This document shows, in pieces, positions 51,250 through 58,878 of a stretch of DNA of 64,000 bases; position 1 is the first letter of the stretch; every line of letters starts with the position of its first letter. Under the pieces are notes generated by a model. That model saw only the letters and a program-made list of their open reading frames with translations, had not been told where the DNA came from and searched no databases. This DNA comes from Saccharothrix syringae (GTDB taxonomy: Bacteria; Actinomycetota; Actinomycetes; Mycobacteriales; Pseudonocardiaceae). The position numbers and the translations under genes are program-made. Where the stretch lies: the NCBI RefSeq assembly GCF_009498035.1, contig NZ_CP034550.1, positions 5,952,001 through 6,016,000 on the forward strand. The letters are read 5' to 3'.

Positions 51250-52704
51250 ATGGCGCTGGAGCTGGCCGAGGCCCACCTGCGCGGGCTGCTGTCGCAACTG
51301 GGCCTGGACGCGGAGTACGTGCGGGGCGAGGGCGACACCCTGTGGTGGCGCACCCCGTCCGGGGACGTGCCGGTGGTGGACTACGTGGGCGGCTACGGCT
51401 CCCTGGTGCTGGGCCACAACCACCCAGCCCTGGTCGAGCGGGCCAGGGAACTGCTGGACCAGCGGGTGCCGGTGCACGCCCAGTTCTCCTACCACCCGTA
51501 CGCCAACGACCTGGCCGCCGCGCTCAACCGGGTGCTGTGGCGCGAGTTCGGCGTCGAGGAGCCGTACTCGGCGATCTTCGCCAACACCGGTGCCGAGGGC
51601 ATCGAGGTGGCCCTCAAGCACGCCGAGATGGACCGGGTCGGCAGGGTGGCGCGGCTGCGGGCCGAGATCGAGGGGCACCTGGCCTCGGCCGACCCGGAGC
51701 TGGCCGCCAGGGCCAGGGAGCACAACGAGGGCCGGTTCGACCTGCCCCCCGTGTTCCTGACCCTGGAGGGTTCCTTCCACGGCAAGCTGGCGGGCAGCGT
51801 GCAGCTGACCCACAACGAGGGCTACCGCGTGCCGTTCCGCGGCCTGGCCGCGCAGGCGAGGTTCGTGGCGCCGACCGAGGTGGCCAAGGCCGTGGAGGCC
51901 GAGCGCGTCACCGTGCTCGACGTGGTCGACGGCGAGTTGGTCGAACGCGACCTGCCGGTCGTGGCGGCGTTCTTCGTCGAACCGGTCCAGGGCGAGGGCG
52001 GCATCCGGGTGCTGGAGGCGGAGGTGGCGGCCGAGATCCGCGCCGCCGCGGACGCGGCCGGGTTCCCGGTGGTCGTCGACGAGGTGCAGAGCGGCGTGGG
52101 GCGCACCGGCGCGTTCTACGCGGCCTCGCACATCGGCCTGCTCGGCGACTACATCGTGCTGGCCAAGGCCCTGGGCGGCGGCCTGGCGAAGTCCTCGGTG
52201 CTGCTGGTCAGGCAGAGCCGCTACCTGCCGGACTTCGAACTGCTGCACAGCTCGACGTTCGCCAAGGACGCGTTCTCCTGCCACCTCGGCCTGCGCGTGG
52301 TCGACCTGCTGGAGGCCGAGGACGGCGCGGCCTACCGGCGGGCGGCGGAGCGGGGCGAGGCGCTGGCCGCCGCGCTGCGGTCGGTCCGCGACGAGTTCCC
52401 CACCGTGGTCGCCGACGTCCGCGGCAAGGGCCTGATGCTGGGCCTGGAGTTCCACGACCAGACCGGCGGCACGACCGCGGTGGCCGAGTTCGCCCGCCAG
52501 GGCCTGCTCGGCTACGTGCTGGCGGGCTACCTGCTGCGGGAGCACCGCATCCGGGTGTTCCCCACCGCCAGCGCCACGCACACGCTGCGCTTCGAACCGT
52601 CGATCCACATCACCGACGAGCAGATCGCCCAACTGGTCACCGGCCTGCGCGCCGCGTGCACCGCCCTGCGGGACCACGACGACCCCGCGATCCTGCCGGC
52701 CTGA
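51250..52704 (+). CDS. Class III PLP-dependent aminotransferase for the polyketide aldehyde
   Basis: 484 aa. Class III (ornithine/GABA-type) aminotransferase motifs are complete: NTGAEGIEVALKHA for the phosphate site, SFHGK, EPVQGEGG, the PLP Asp in VVDEVQSGVGRTG, and LAKALGGG with the PLP lysine. An insertion near residues 130-165 (helix rich in Arg/Glu) and the length, longer than the usual 420-450, resemble the aminotransferases of coelimycin-type loci. Coupled to the NTF2-like gene upstream and divergent from the PKS that ends in a thioester reductase, it should convert the released aldehyde to a primary amine. That amine can cyclise onto the C5 ketone. A strong terminator follows. Confidence 0.9.
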   Translation: MALELAEAHLRGLLSQLGLDAEYVRGEGDTLWWRTPSGDVPVVDYVGGYGSLVLGHNHPALVERARELLDQRVPVHAQFSYHPYANDLAAALNRVLWREFGVEEPYSAIFANTGAEGIEVALKHAEMDRVGRVARLRAEIEGHLASADPELAARAREHNEGRFDLPPVFLTLEGSFHGKLAGSVQLTHNEGYRVPFRGLAAQARFVAPTEVAKAVEAERVTVLDVVDGELVERDLPVVAAFFVEPVQGEGGIRVLEAEVAAEIRAAADAAGFPVVVDEVQSGVGRTGAFYAASHIGLLGDYIVLAKALGGGLAKSSVLLVRQSRYLPDFELLHSSTFAKDAFSCHLGLRVVDLLEAEDGAAYRRAAERGEALAAALRSVRDEFPTVVADVRGKGLMLGLEFHDQTGGTTAVAEFARQGLLGYVLAGYLLREHRIRVFPTASATHTLRFEPSIHITDEQIAQLVTGLRAACTALRDHDDPAILPA

Positions 52705-52729
52705 TCCTCCCCGTCAGCCCGGCACTCCC

Positions 52730-52775
52730 CCGCGGCCCACCGACCTCCCACCCCGGGTCGGTGGGCCGCGGTTTT
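52730..52775. terminator. 16-bp hairpin with T4 after the aminotransferase
   Basis: Arms 52730-52745 and 52756-52771 are perfectly complementary, followed by TTTT on the plus strand. It lies between the plus-strand aminotransferase stop (52704) and the minus-strand methyltransferase stop (52788), and so separates the alkaloid and lanthipeptide loci. Confidence 0.9.
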
Positions 52776-52787
52776 CCGCTCATCGGG

Positions 52788-54002
52788 TCAGGTGGAGATC
52801 ACCAGGCGGACGAACCGCTTGTCGACCACCGGCCCATCTGCCAGTTCTGCGTCGGGGGTGCCTGCCGGGTAGGCGGTGATGACGGCCTGGGCGGTGCGGT
52901 CGTGGCTCCAAGTGCGGATCACAGCGCACAGGCGTTCGGCGAGATTCGCCCCAAGCGGGCCGTGGCCGGTGGCGCCGAGTTCGAAGCGGCGTTCGGTGGC
53001 CTCGGGTTCAGGTCCGCGCAAGGTGAGGTAGGCCAGGGAGTCGCCGTCGACCAGGGCGGGGCTGCTGAACTTGAACGCGGGGTTGCACAGGCCGGCCTCG
53101 ACGGCGGCGTTGCCCGCGGCGAAGCGGCAGGTACCGGGTTCGACGCCGGTGAGGCGGGGCCAGATGAGGTCGGTGGATTCCATCGGGGCCACCGACGCGC
53201 CCGACCACACCGTGGTGGCTTCCCGGGCGAGGACGCCGTGGAGCGTTTCCGGGTCGATGGGCTGGTCGGGGTCGTAGTGCAGGTCGACGTCGTCGGCGAT
53301 GCGGGCTGTGCGTTCGCCGTCCTGGCCGTCGCCGATCATGGGGATGAAGCCGCACAGCCGGCTGTCGGTGGCGCGCAGCACCCCGTCCTCCTGCTTGACG
53401 AACGCGACGCTGCGGGTCTGCCCCCTCCAGGTCAGCGGCACCACGAGCCGACCGCCGGGGGCGAGCTGGTCCAGCCACGCGGGCGGCAGGTCCCAGGGGC
53501 CGACGGTGACGATGATCCGGTCGTAAGGGGCGTGGTCGGGGTGTCCCAGGGTGCCGTCGCCGGTGACGACGTGCACGCGGTCGTAGCCGGTGGCGTCGAG
53601 GGCCTGACGAGCATGAGTGGTGACGTCGGGGTGGATGTCGATGGTGGTGACCTGGCCGGTGGGTCCGACGAGTTCGGCCAGCAGGGCGGCGTTGTAGCCG
53701 GTGCCGGCGCCGATCTCCAGGACGCGGTGGCCGGGTCGGGCGTCGAGCTGGTCGAGCATCATCGCCACGACCGTGGGCACGGAGATGCAGCTCGCGGGCC
53801 TGCCGCCGGGTTCGCCGGGCTTGATGGTGATGGACCTGTTGGCGTACGCGTCCTCGATGGTTGCGTCGGGCACGAACAGGTGGCGGGGCACGGTGCGCAG
53901 CGCGTGCTCGATGGTGGCCGAGTGCAGGTGTCCGGCATCGGCGATGTGGTCGACCATGCGGTCGCGCAGCTCGTCCGGCCCGGTGTCGGTGGTGGCGGTC
54001 AT
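52788..54002 (-). CDS. FxLD-system O-methyltransferase (protein-isoaspartate methyltransferase-like)
   Basis: 404 aa. Residues 1-215 form a PCMT-type SAM methyltransferase: SCISVPTVVAMML (71-83), motif I VLEIGAGTG (94-102), VTTIDIHPD and GDGTLGHPDHAPYDRIIVTVG. About 190 further residues (WSGASV, GNAAVEAGLCNPAFKF) form the extension seen in methyltransferases of FxLD lanthipeptide loci. The ATG overlaps the cyclase stop (ATGA, 53999-54002), so it is the last gene of the coupled operon. Related enzymes in lanthipeptide pathways methylate an Asp side chain to give an aspartimide or isoaspartate; the precursor core has a suitable Asp-Gly. Exact product not known. Confidence 0.88.
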   Translation of the reverse strand: MTATTDTGPDELRDRMVDHIADAGHLHSATIEHALRTVPRHLFVPDATIEDAYANRSITIKPGEPGGRPASCISVPTVVAMMLDQLDARPGHRVLEIGAGTGYNAALLAELVGPTGQVTTIDIHPDVTTHARQALDATGYDRVHVVTGDGTLGHPDHAPYDRIIVTVGPWDLPPAWLDQLAPGGRLVVPLTWRGQTRSVAFVKQEDGVLRATDSRLCGFIPMIGDGQDGERTARIADDVDLHYDPDQPIDPETLHGVLAREATTVWSGASVAPMESTDLIWPRLTGVEPGTCRFAAGNAAVEAGLCNPAFKFSSPALVDGDSLAYLTLRGPEPEATERRFELGATGHGPLGANLAERLCAVIRTWSHDRTAQAVITAYPAGTPDAELADGPVVDKRFVRLVIST

Positions 54003-55216
54003 CCGGTTCCTTCCGCGTCCAGCGTCTTGGTGGCAGGTGGGGTGATGAGCAGGCAGGCGTCCCACCGGAGAGCGGGCGCGGTGGCCGCGTCGCGGGTGAG
54101 GGCGATGCCTGCGGTGCCTTCGAGAAGGCCGTTGCCGGTGACCGGTCGGCGGCCGTGCAGGTGGTACTCGAAGCGGGTGTGCAGCTGTGGCAGCAGGGCC
54201 GTCAGCTCGCTGTCGGGTCCGGCGTCGGCGGCGGTGCGCCGGGCGGTGTGGACGAGTCCGGCCCAGCCGTGGCAGAGGGAGGCGTCGTCGAGCAGGGCGA
54301 GCTGCCGCTCGTCGGTGATGCAGGCGGTCAACGCGTGCTCGGCGGCGCGCTGCCGACGGCGGTCGCCCAGTGCCAGGGCGGCGAGTTGTTGGGCGCGGGC
54401 GAGTCCGGGGGTTCCGTAGCACCACGACGGCCGCTGCGCTGCGTGCTGGTCAACGGAGCCGGTGCGCCATTCCGCCGCCCGGATGGTGCCCGGCCACCAC
54501 GGTCGGGTTGGGGTGCCGCACCGCCACCGGTCCAGCTCACGGCAGATCCGGTCGATCGCCTCGGCCTGTCCGGGAACGGTGATTCCGCTGATCACCGCGT
54601 GGGCCAGCAGCGCCAATGGGCCGGCAATACCGTGGGCGATGCCGAGGTTGGCGTGGCCGCCGGGCCACCCGGTCGAGGGGCGGTCGGTGGAGGCGTGGTC
54701 GGTCCACCAGCCCGGAAAGGCTTCGCCGGCACGGGTCACGGGCTCGGTGGCCAACCGCACCAGGTAGCCCAGTACCTCCCTCGCGAGCACGCCGTCACCG
54801 CCTCGGAGCAGCAGGTACGCACCGAGGCCGGTCAAGCCGTTGATCAGGTCGAACTCGCGCAATCGGGGCAGTCGGCCCTGCTCGACGCGCTGGTGTGCGG
54901 CGGTCAGGCGCTGTGCGACGAGGTCGGTGATGTAGCGGTCGAGGGTGTCGATCGCGGCAGCGTAGGCAGGTCGGCCGGCGACCCGAAGGACGAACGCGAC
55001 CGCCGGAGCGCCCCGGAACAGGCAGGCGTCGGGGTGCGCGGTGATCGGGCGGCGGGTCATCGCCGCAACCCACGGGTGGGCGGTGCTCCACTCGCCCAAG
55101 CCCGCACGGGCGCGAACGACGTGCCGCAACGCGATCCCGGCTGCGCCGAAGGACAGGGACTGCCCCCAGTCCGGCGAGGGATCGTGCTCCGGCGGTTGCG
55201 GGTTGATTTCGGTCAT
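53999..55216 (-). CDS. LanC-like lanthipeptide cyclase
   Basis: 405 aa from ATG 55216, which overlaps the LanB stop in ATGA; the longer open frame upstream is inside lanB. The zinc ligands of LanC cyclases are present: Cys in SWCYGTPG near residue 265 and Cys-His in LCHGWAGL near 316. Repeated G-x-x-G turns (INGLTGLGAYLL, HANLGIAHGIAGPL, LLEGTAGIAL) mark the alpha/alpha toroid. It should add Cys thiols to dehydroamino acids in the FxLD precursor, forming (methyl)lanthionine rings. Confidence 0.92.
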   Translation of the reverse strand: MTEINPQPPEHDPSPDWGQSLSFGAAGIALRHVVRARAGLGEWSTAHPWVAAMTRRPITAHPDACLFRGAPAVAFVLRVAGRPAYAAAIDTLDRYITDLVAQRLTAAHQRVEQGRLPRLREFDLINGLTGLGAYLLLRGGDGVLAREVLGYLVRLATEPVTRAGEAFPGWWTDHASTDRPSTGWPGGHANLGIAHGIAGPLALLAHAVISGITVPGQAEAIDRICRELDRWRCGTPTRPWWPGTIRAAEWRTGSVDQHAAQRPSWCYGTPGLARAQQLAALALGDRRRQRAAEHALTACITDERQLALLDDASLCHGWAGLVHTARRTAADAGPDSELTALLPQLHTRFEYHLHGRRPVTGNGLLEGTAGIALTRDAATAPALRWDACLLITPPATKTLDAEGTG

Positions 55217-58200
55217 CGGCTGCCGCCTCGCGCCCGGCGGGCGAGCGCGGCCTGCCTGGCCAACCGGCGGCACGCGTGTTCGCTGTCCGAGTCGATGCCG
55301 ACGGCCCGGTTGTGGTGCATGTGCAGCAGCGACTCCAGAACGGTGTCGGTGTCCGCATCGGCCGGCAGTTGCACGCGGTAGGCGGCCAGCGTGTCGGCGC
55401 GGGACCGCCATGCCTGCTCGACCGACTCCATCCAGCCGGGCAGCTGGCGCAGCGCATCCCGGTCGGTGGCCAGCCGGATCGCCTCGTCGGCCACCGCGCG
55501 GTCGATCGCGGCAGTGGTGCGGGTCCGGCGGGCGGTCAGCCAGTCGGCCGCTTCGCCGGGACCGCCGAGGAAGCCTTCGACGATGCCGACCATGCCTGCC
55601 GCGACCAGTGCGGTGGGGTGGGCCGCTGTGGCGGGCAGGTTCCGCAGCAGGGCGGCGACCAAGCGGGAGTCGGCGGCGAAGACGTCCTCGGCGGCGGCCA
55701 GTGCCGCACCATGCCCGTAGCGGCCGACCTCCGGGTGGTAGGTGTCCAGCACCAGCCGTCCGGTCACGCCTGCCTGCCGCATCCGCTGCGTCCACTTCCC
55801 GAGCGCGTTGGTGCACGCAGCGTAGTGGTCAGGGTCGACATGCAGGCGCAGCCGGAGGTGGTGGGTCTCGCGAGGGCTGTGATAGCGCAGGAACCACCAG
55901 CCCTGGTCCTCGTCGAGGTCGTCCAGCAGCTCCGGCAGGTGCCGGGCGACGATGTCGTTCATCCGCTCCGGGTGGGTGTGGATCTTTGCCGTGAGCCGGC
56001 GCGAGTCCGGGGCGCCGGGCAGGTGCCCGTGGGTGTTGCCCACCTCGGGCAGTGCTCCGCGCAGCGGGTTCGGCGCGGGAGCGCGTGTGGTGACCAGCGG
56101 CAACGCGATCTCGTGGGCGTGGTGGTCGAGCCAGCCGCAGTCGGCGACGGGTGTGGCCTCGTGGAGGACGGCTTGGCCGTGCCGGACGAGGTGGGCGTGC
56201 AGCAGGGTGGCGTGGGCGGGCTCGTCGAGGGTCAGGCGCAGGGTGCGGTCGGCGTCACGCAACTCGACCACGTCGGGGCAGTCCCACAGCCGCCGCCACC
56301 GGTCCGGCAACTGCCGCCAGTCGTCACCGGTCGACAGGTCGGCGGTGGTCAGCCGCCATTGCGCCGGGGACAGCACGGTGCGGCCGTAGCGCACCCGCGG
56401 CAGCACCGGCAGGTTGACGTGCGGTCCCCAGTCGAACTGGTACCAGGACGCGCTGAACGCACGCGGCAGCTCGGCCAGGAACCGCGCCAGCGGCGGAGGC
56501 TGCTTGTCCAGCGCGAGCGCGTGGAACACCTGCGGCTCGACCACCCGGCGGCGGGACCTGCTGACCAGGTGCAAGCGGTCCCGGGTCGCGGCGACGGCCA
56601 GGTCCTCGACGGTGATCAGGGTGGCGGGATCGCCAGGTCCGCGGTGCTCTCCCAGTGGGATGACGTGGTCGAGGTAGGCCGGGACGCGGCAGACGTTCTC
56701 CGCCGGCGCGTACTTCGGGCCGAAGCTCAACTGGGCCCGCAGCGCACCCTCGGTCGCGGCGGGTAGCGCCCGGTAGACCTCCGCCAGCCCTGAGCCGGTG
56801 GCCGTCGGGGTGAAACGGCTGGTCAGCGTCCCGGCCGAGCGGGCGGGTGCCACGGTGAGGGTGAACTCCCCGCGGTCGACCGCCGCCGCGCCGGCGGCGT
56901 GCACGCGAGCGGACAACTCCACGTGCGGCGGGATGTAGCGCTCGTCGAAGTCCTCGCTGGTCAGCGCGGCGATGTCGTCGTCGGTCAGGACGATTTCGCG
57001 GGTGCCGTCGGCCATCGCCCGCCAGGCCATCGCCGCCAACCGCTCGTCGCGCCGGGCGAACGCCGGGACCGGCGTGGGCAGCAGGCTGCCGTCGTAGCGG
57101 GCCGGGTAGCCCAGGCCGGCGTCCGGGGAGACGAGGTCGAGCAGCGGCACCAGCGTGCCGGTGCCGTACCGGTCGACGAACGCCGCGTGGTACTCCCGCC
57201 AGGCCGGATCACCGGTCGGGTGCCGCGTGGTGCGCAGCAACGCCGAGGCCGCGCGCTCCATCTCCTGCGCGACGCCGTCGGGCACGCGGACATCGCTGTC
57301 CAGCAGCAGATCCGCGGCCAACGGGGTACGGCCCGCCGAGGACAGACACCGCATGCGGTCCAGGAGCGTGGTGCGCAGGCGGTGCTGCTCGGCGGGCGGG
57401 GTGGCGTCGTCGTTGTGGTGGCGAAGCTCGGCCAGGACGACGTCGAGTCCGTCGAGCAGGGTGGTCATGCCGGGCAAGCTCCGGGCGTCGGCATCGCGCA
57501 AGCGAGCGATCAAGTAGGCGAATGGATCGGTCACGGTGAACGGTGCGCGCAGGCCGGTCAGCAGATGACCTCGACGCACCAGCTCGGTAAGGGTGTCGAG
57601 GGCTCGGCGTCGGTCGGCGGTGAAGTCCTCGGCGAGCCTGTCGACCAGCGCGCCGAACCGGATCGGGGTCGACGCCGCCTCCCTGACCGCGGCGACCACG
57701 CTGGTGTGCCGAATCGCCACCCGGTTCGGCCCGTGCGGGACCTCCAGGCGGTCACCACGCCGCACGGCCAGGTCGTTGACGGTCACCTCCAATCGCTCCA
57801 GCAGTTCGGGAACGGCTTCGGCGCGAGTGGTGATGTCGGCCAGCCACTCGGTGTTCACCCGCACGGCCGCCCGGTGCTGTCCACCCCACCGCACGCTGGT
57901 CCTGTCGGCCACCGTCACCGGGGCCACCCCCGCGAACAGACCGAAGGGCATGGGGCGGCCGATGCCGCGCAGCACGTACCGGGCGACGGACAGGGTCATG
58001 CTGCGGACCTGCCGGTCGGACACCGCGTGGCCCAGCCTGATGGCTTCGACGCGGTCGGCCAGCGACGGGCCGGCCTGCCGCACCGCCTCGACCAGACCGG
58101 ACCGGGACCACATCCGGTCCAGCCACAACCGGCACCCCGGGATGTCGGTCAGGTCGGGCCACCGGTCGGGTGCGTCGGTCAGCGGTGCCGCCGCGGCCCG

Positions 58201-58254
58201 CAGCAACGCGACCCCCGTGTGCCGGTACAGCGGCCTTCCACCAGCGGAAATCAT
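55213..58254 (-). CDS. Full-length LanB lanthipeptide dehydratase (class I)
   Basis: 1013 aa from ATG 58254 with GGAGG 5 nt upstream. Residues about 35 to 690 form the glutamylation domain (RPMPFGLFAGVAPV near 100, SWYQFDWGPHVNLPVLPRV near 600). About 720 to the end is the SpaB_C-type elimination domain (IHTHPERMNDI, GWWFLRYHSPRETHHLRLRL, DTYHPEVGRYGHG). The two-domain length equals classical tRNA-Glu-dependent LanB. It dehydrates Ser/Thr in the precursor encoded 43 nt upstream. The stop overlaps the cyclase start (ATGA), so expression is coupled. Confidence 0.94.
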   Translation of the reverse strand: MISAGGRPLYRHTGVALLRAAAAPLTDAPDRWPDLTDIPGCRLWLDRMWSRSGLVEAVRQAGPSLADRVEAIRLGHAVSDRQVRSMTLSVARYVLRGIGRPMPFGLFAGVAPVTVADRTSVRWGGQHRAAVRVNTEWLADITTRAEAVPELLERLEVTVNDLAVRRGDRLEVPHGPNRVAIRHTSVVAAVREAASTPIRFGALVDRLAEDFTADRRRALDTLTELVRRGHLLTGLRAPFTVTDPFAYLIARLRDADARSLPGMTTLLDGLDVVLAELRHHNDDATPPAEQHRLRTTLLDRMRCLSSAGRTPLAADLLLDSDVRVPDGVAQEMERAASALLRTTRHPTGDPAWREYHAAFVDRYGTGTLVPLLDLVSPDAGLGYPARYDGSLLPTPVPAFARRDERLAAMAWRAMADGTREIVLTDDDIAALTSEDFDERYIPPHVELSARVHAAGAAAVDRGEFTLTVAPARSAGTLTSRFTPTATGSGLAEVYRALPAATEGALRAQLSFGPKYAPAENVCRVPAYLDHVIPLGEHRGPGDPATLITVEDLAVAATRDRLHLVSRSRRRVVEPQVFHALALDKQPPPLARFLAELPRAFSASWYQFDWGPHVNLPVLPRVRYGRTVLSPAQWRLTTADLSTGDDWRQLPDRWRRLWDCPDVVELRDADRTLRLTLDEPAHATLLHAHLVRHGQAVLHEATPVADCGWLDHHAHEIALPLVTTRAPAPNPLRGALPEVGNTHGHLPGAPDSRRLTAKIHTHPERMNDIVARHLPELLDDLDEDQGWWFLRYHSPRETHHLRLRLHVDPDHYAACTNALGKWTQRMRQAGVTGRLVLDTYHPEVGRYGHGAALAAAEDVFAADSRLVAALLRNLPATAAHPTALVAAGMVGIVEGFLGGPGEAADWLTARRTRTTAAIDRAVADEAIRLATDRDALRQLPGWMESVEQAWRSRADTLAAYRVQLPADADTDTVLESLLHMHHNRAVGIDSDSEHACRRLARQAALARRARGGSR

Positions 58255-58297
58255 CGGATCCTCCAGGCTCGTACCGAGCGAGTCCAGGCAGCCCGGC

Positions 58298-58456
58298 TCA
58301 TACGCCGCCGGTCACGCACGCCGATGCGCACGTGGGGTCGCAGCCGTCGTTGGTGCCTTCCGTGCACGCACCCTGCGCCCCGTTCGGCACGTCGGTGATG
58401 ACCTGGACGTCGAGAGCGAACGGGTCGTCGACGGCGTGGAGTTCGGTCGTCGTCAT
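58298..58456 (-). CDS. FxLD-type lanthipeptide precursor peptide
   Basis: 52 aa from ATG 58456 (AAGGGAA about 11 nt upstream), ending at 58298. The leader holds the namesake FxLD motif (DPFALDVQVI, residues 11-20). The C-terminal core ends in NDGCDPTCASACVTGGV, with Cys at 31, 39, 43 and 47 and Ser/Thr at 32, 35, 42, 45 and 49, so up to four (methyl)lanthionine rings are possible. This pattern (DGC..TC.SAC) is what I recall for FxLD-family lanthipeptides. It sits directly upstream of lanB-lanC-methyltransferase on the same strand. Asp37-Gly38 is a likely target of the methyltransferase. The leader cleavage site is not evident. Confidence 0.93.
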   Translation of the reverse strand: MTTTELHAVDDPFALDVQVITDVPNGAQGACTEGTNDGCDPTCASACVTGGV

Positions 58457-58494
58457 GAGCAGCGGTTCCCTTCGTATTGCTGAGCAGATCACCA

Positions 58495-58719
58495 TCAACC
58501 TGACGCGAAAGCCTTGTGGAGCAGGGCTTTCGCACAGGGGTTCGCGCAGATCGGCCACCCGCACCAGGTGAACGGCCCGGTCGGGGCAGGTAGGCACAGG
58601 GCGCGGCACAACGCCCGATAGCGACGGCCGAGGTGGGCCGAGCCGTGCGCCGGCGCATCGTTGGCGACGAGGTGCCGTTCGTCGGTGAACACACCCGGCA
58701 ACGGGCGAACGTCGTTCAC
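58495..58719 (-). CDS. Small Cys-rich protein at the head of the FxLD operon
   Basis: 74 aa from GTG 58719, chosen because GGAGGAG lies 4-10 nt upstream; the longer upstream frame has no such site. Five Cys (38, 42, 53, 58, 62) cluster in the C-terminal half around an aromatic core (TGPFTWCGWPICANP). The N-terminal half is polar (FTDERHLVAND). There is no signal peptide. It lies 38 nt upstream of the precursor gene on the same strand, hence the same transcript. I do not recognise the family. The Cys spacing could bind a metal or Fe-S cluster, or the protein could be a second substrate, immunity factor or accessory protein. Function unknown. Confidence 0.65.
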   Translation of the reverse strand: MNDVRPLPGVFTDERHLVANDAPAHGSAHLGRRYRALCRALCLPAPTGPFTWCGWPICANPCAKALLHKAFASG

Positions 58720-58833
58720 GTTCTCCTCCTGGGTGGGTGGCTGCCGGCGACAGCGCCTTGGTGCGGTTCTGCCGCCGAGTGCGACGAGGTCCACGACACC
58801 AGCCGGGCCGGCCGTGCCTCTAGGCTGAGGCGT

Positions 58834-58864
58834 GACTCACGGTGGGTTCACGCCCACTCACGGT
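58834..58864. promoter_or_regulatory. Repeats in the divergent FxLD/HTH-deformylase promoter region
   Basis: Direct repeats (g/c)ACTCACGGT at 58834-58843 and 58855-58864, 21 bp apart. Between and across them lies the inverted repeat GTGGG-ttcacg-CCCAC (58842-58857). A TAGGCT element at 58821-58826 could be the -10 of the HTH gene, which would place the repeats just downstream of the start site. This is a candidate operator for the HTH domain of the divergent gene. Confidence 0.45.
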
Positions 58865-58878
58865 CGAAGAAAGCGGGG

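Noticed and set aside
52730..52775. Long perfect inverted repeats (also 22964-22999) as mobile-element ends or origins
   Set aside because: They lie directly between convergent genes, have short loops and, at 52.7 kb, a T tract; they are simplest as bidirectional terminators.
58633..58878. N-terminal extension of the HTH-deformylase gene
   Set aside because: The extra residues are non-protein-like, overlap the divergent small gene and its ribosome site, and cross the probable promoter.
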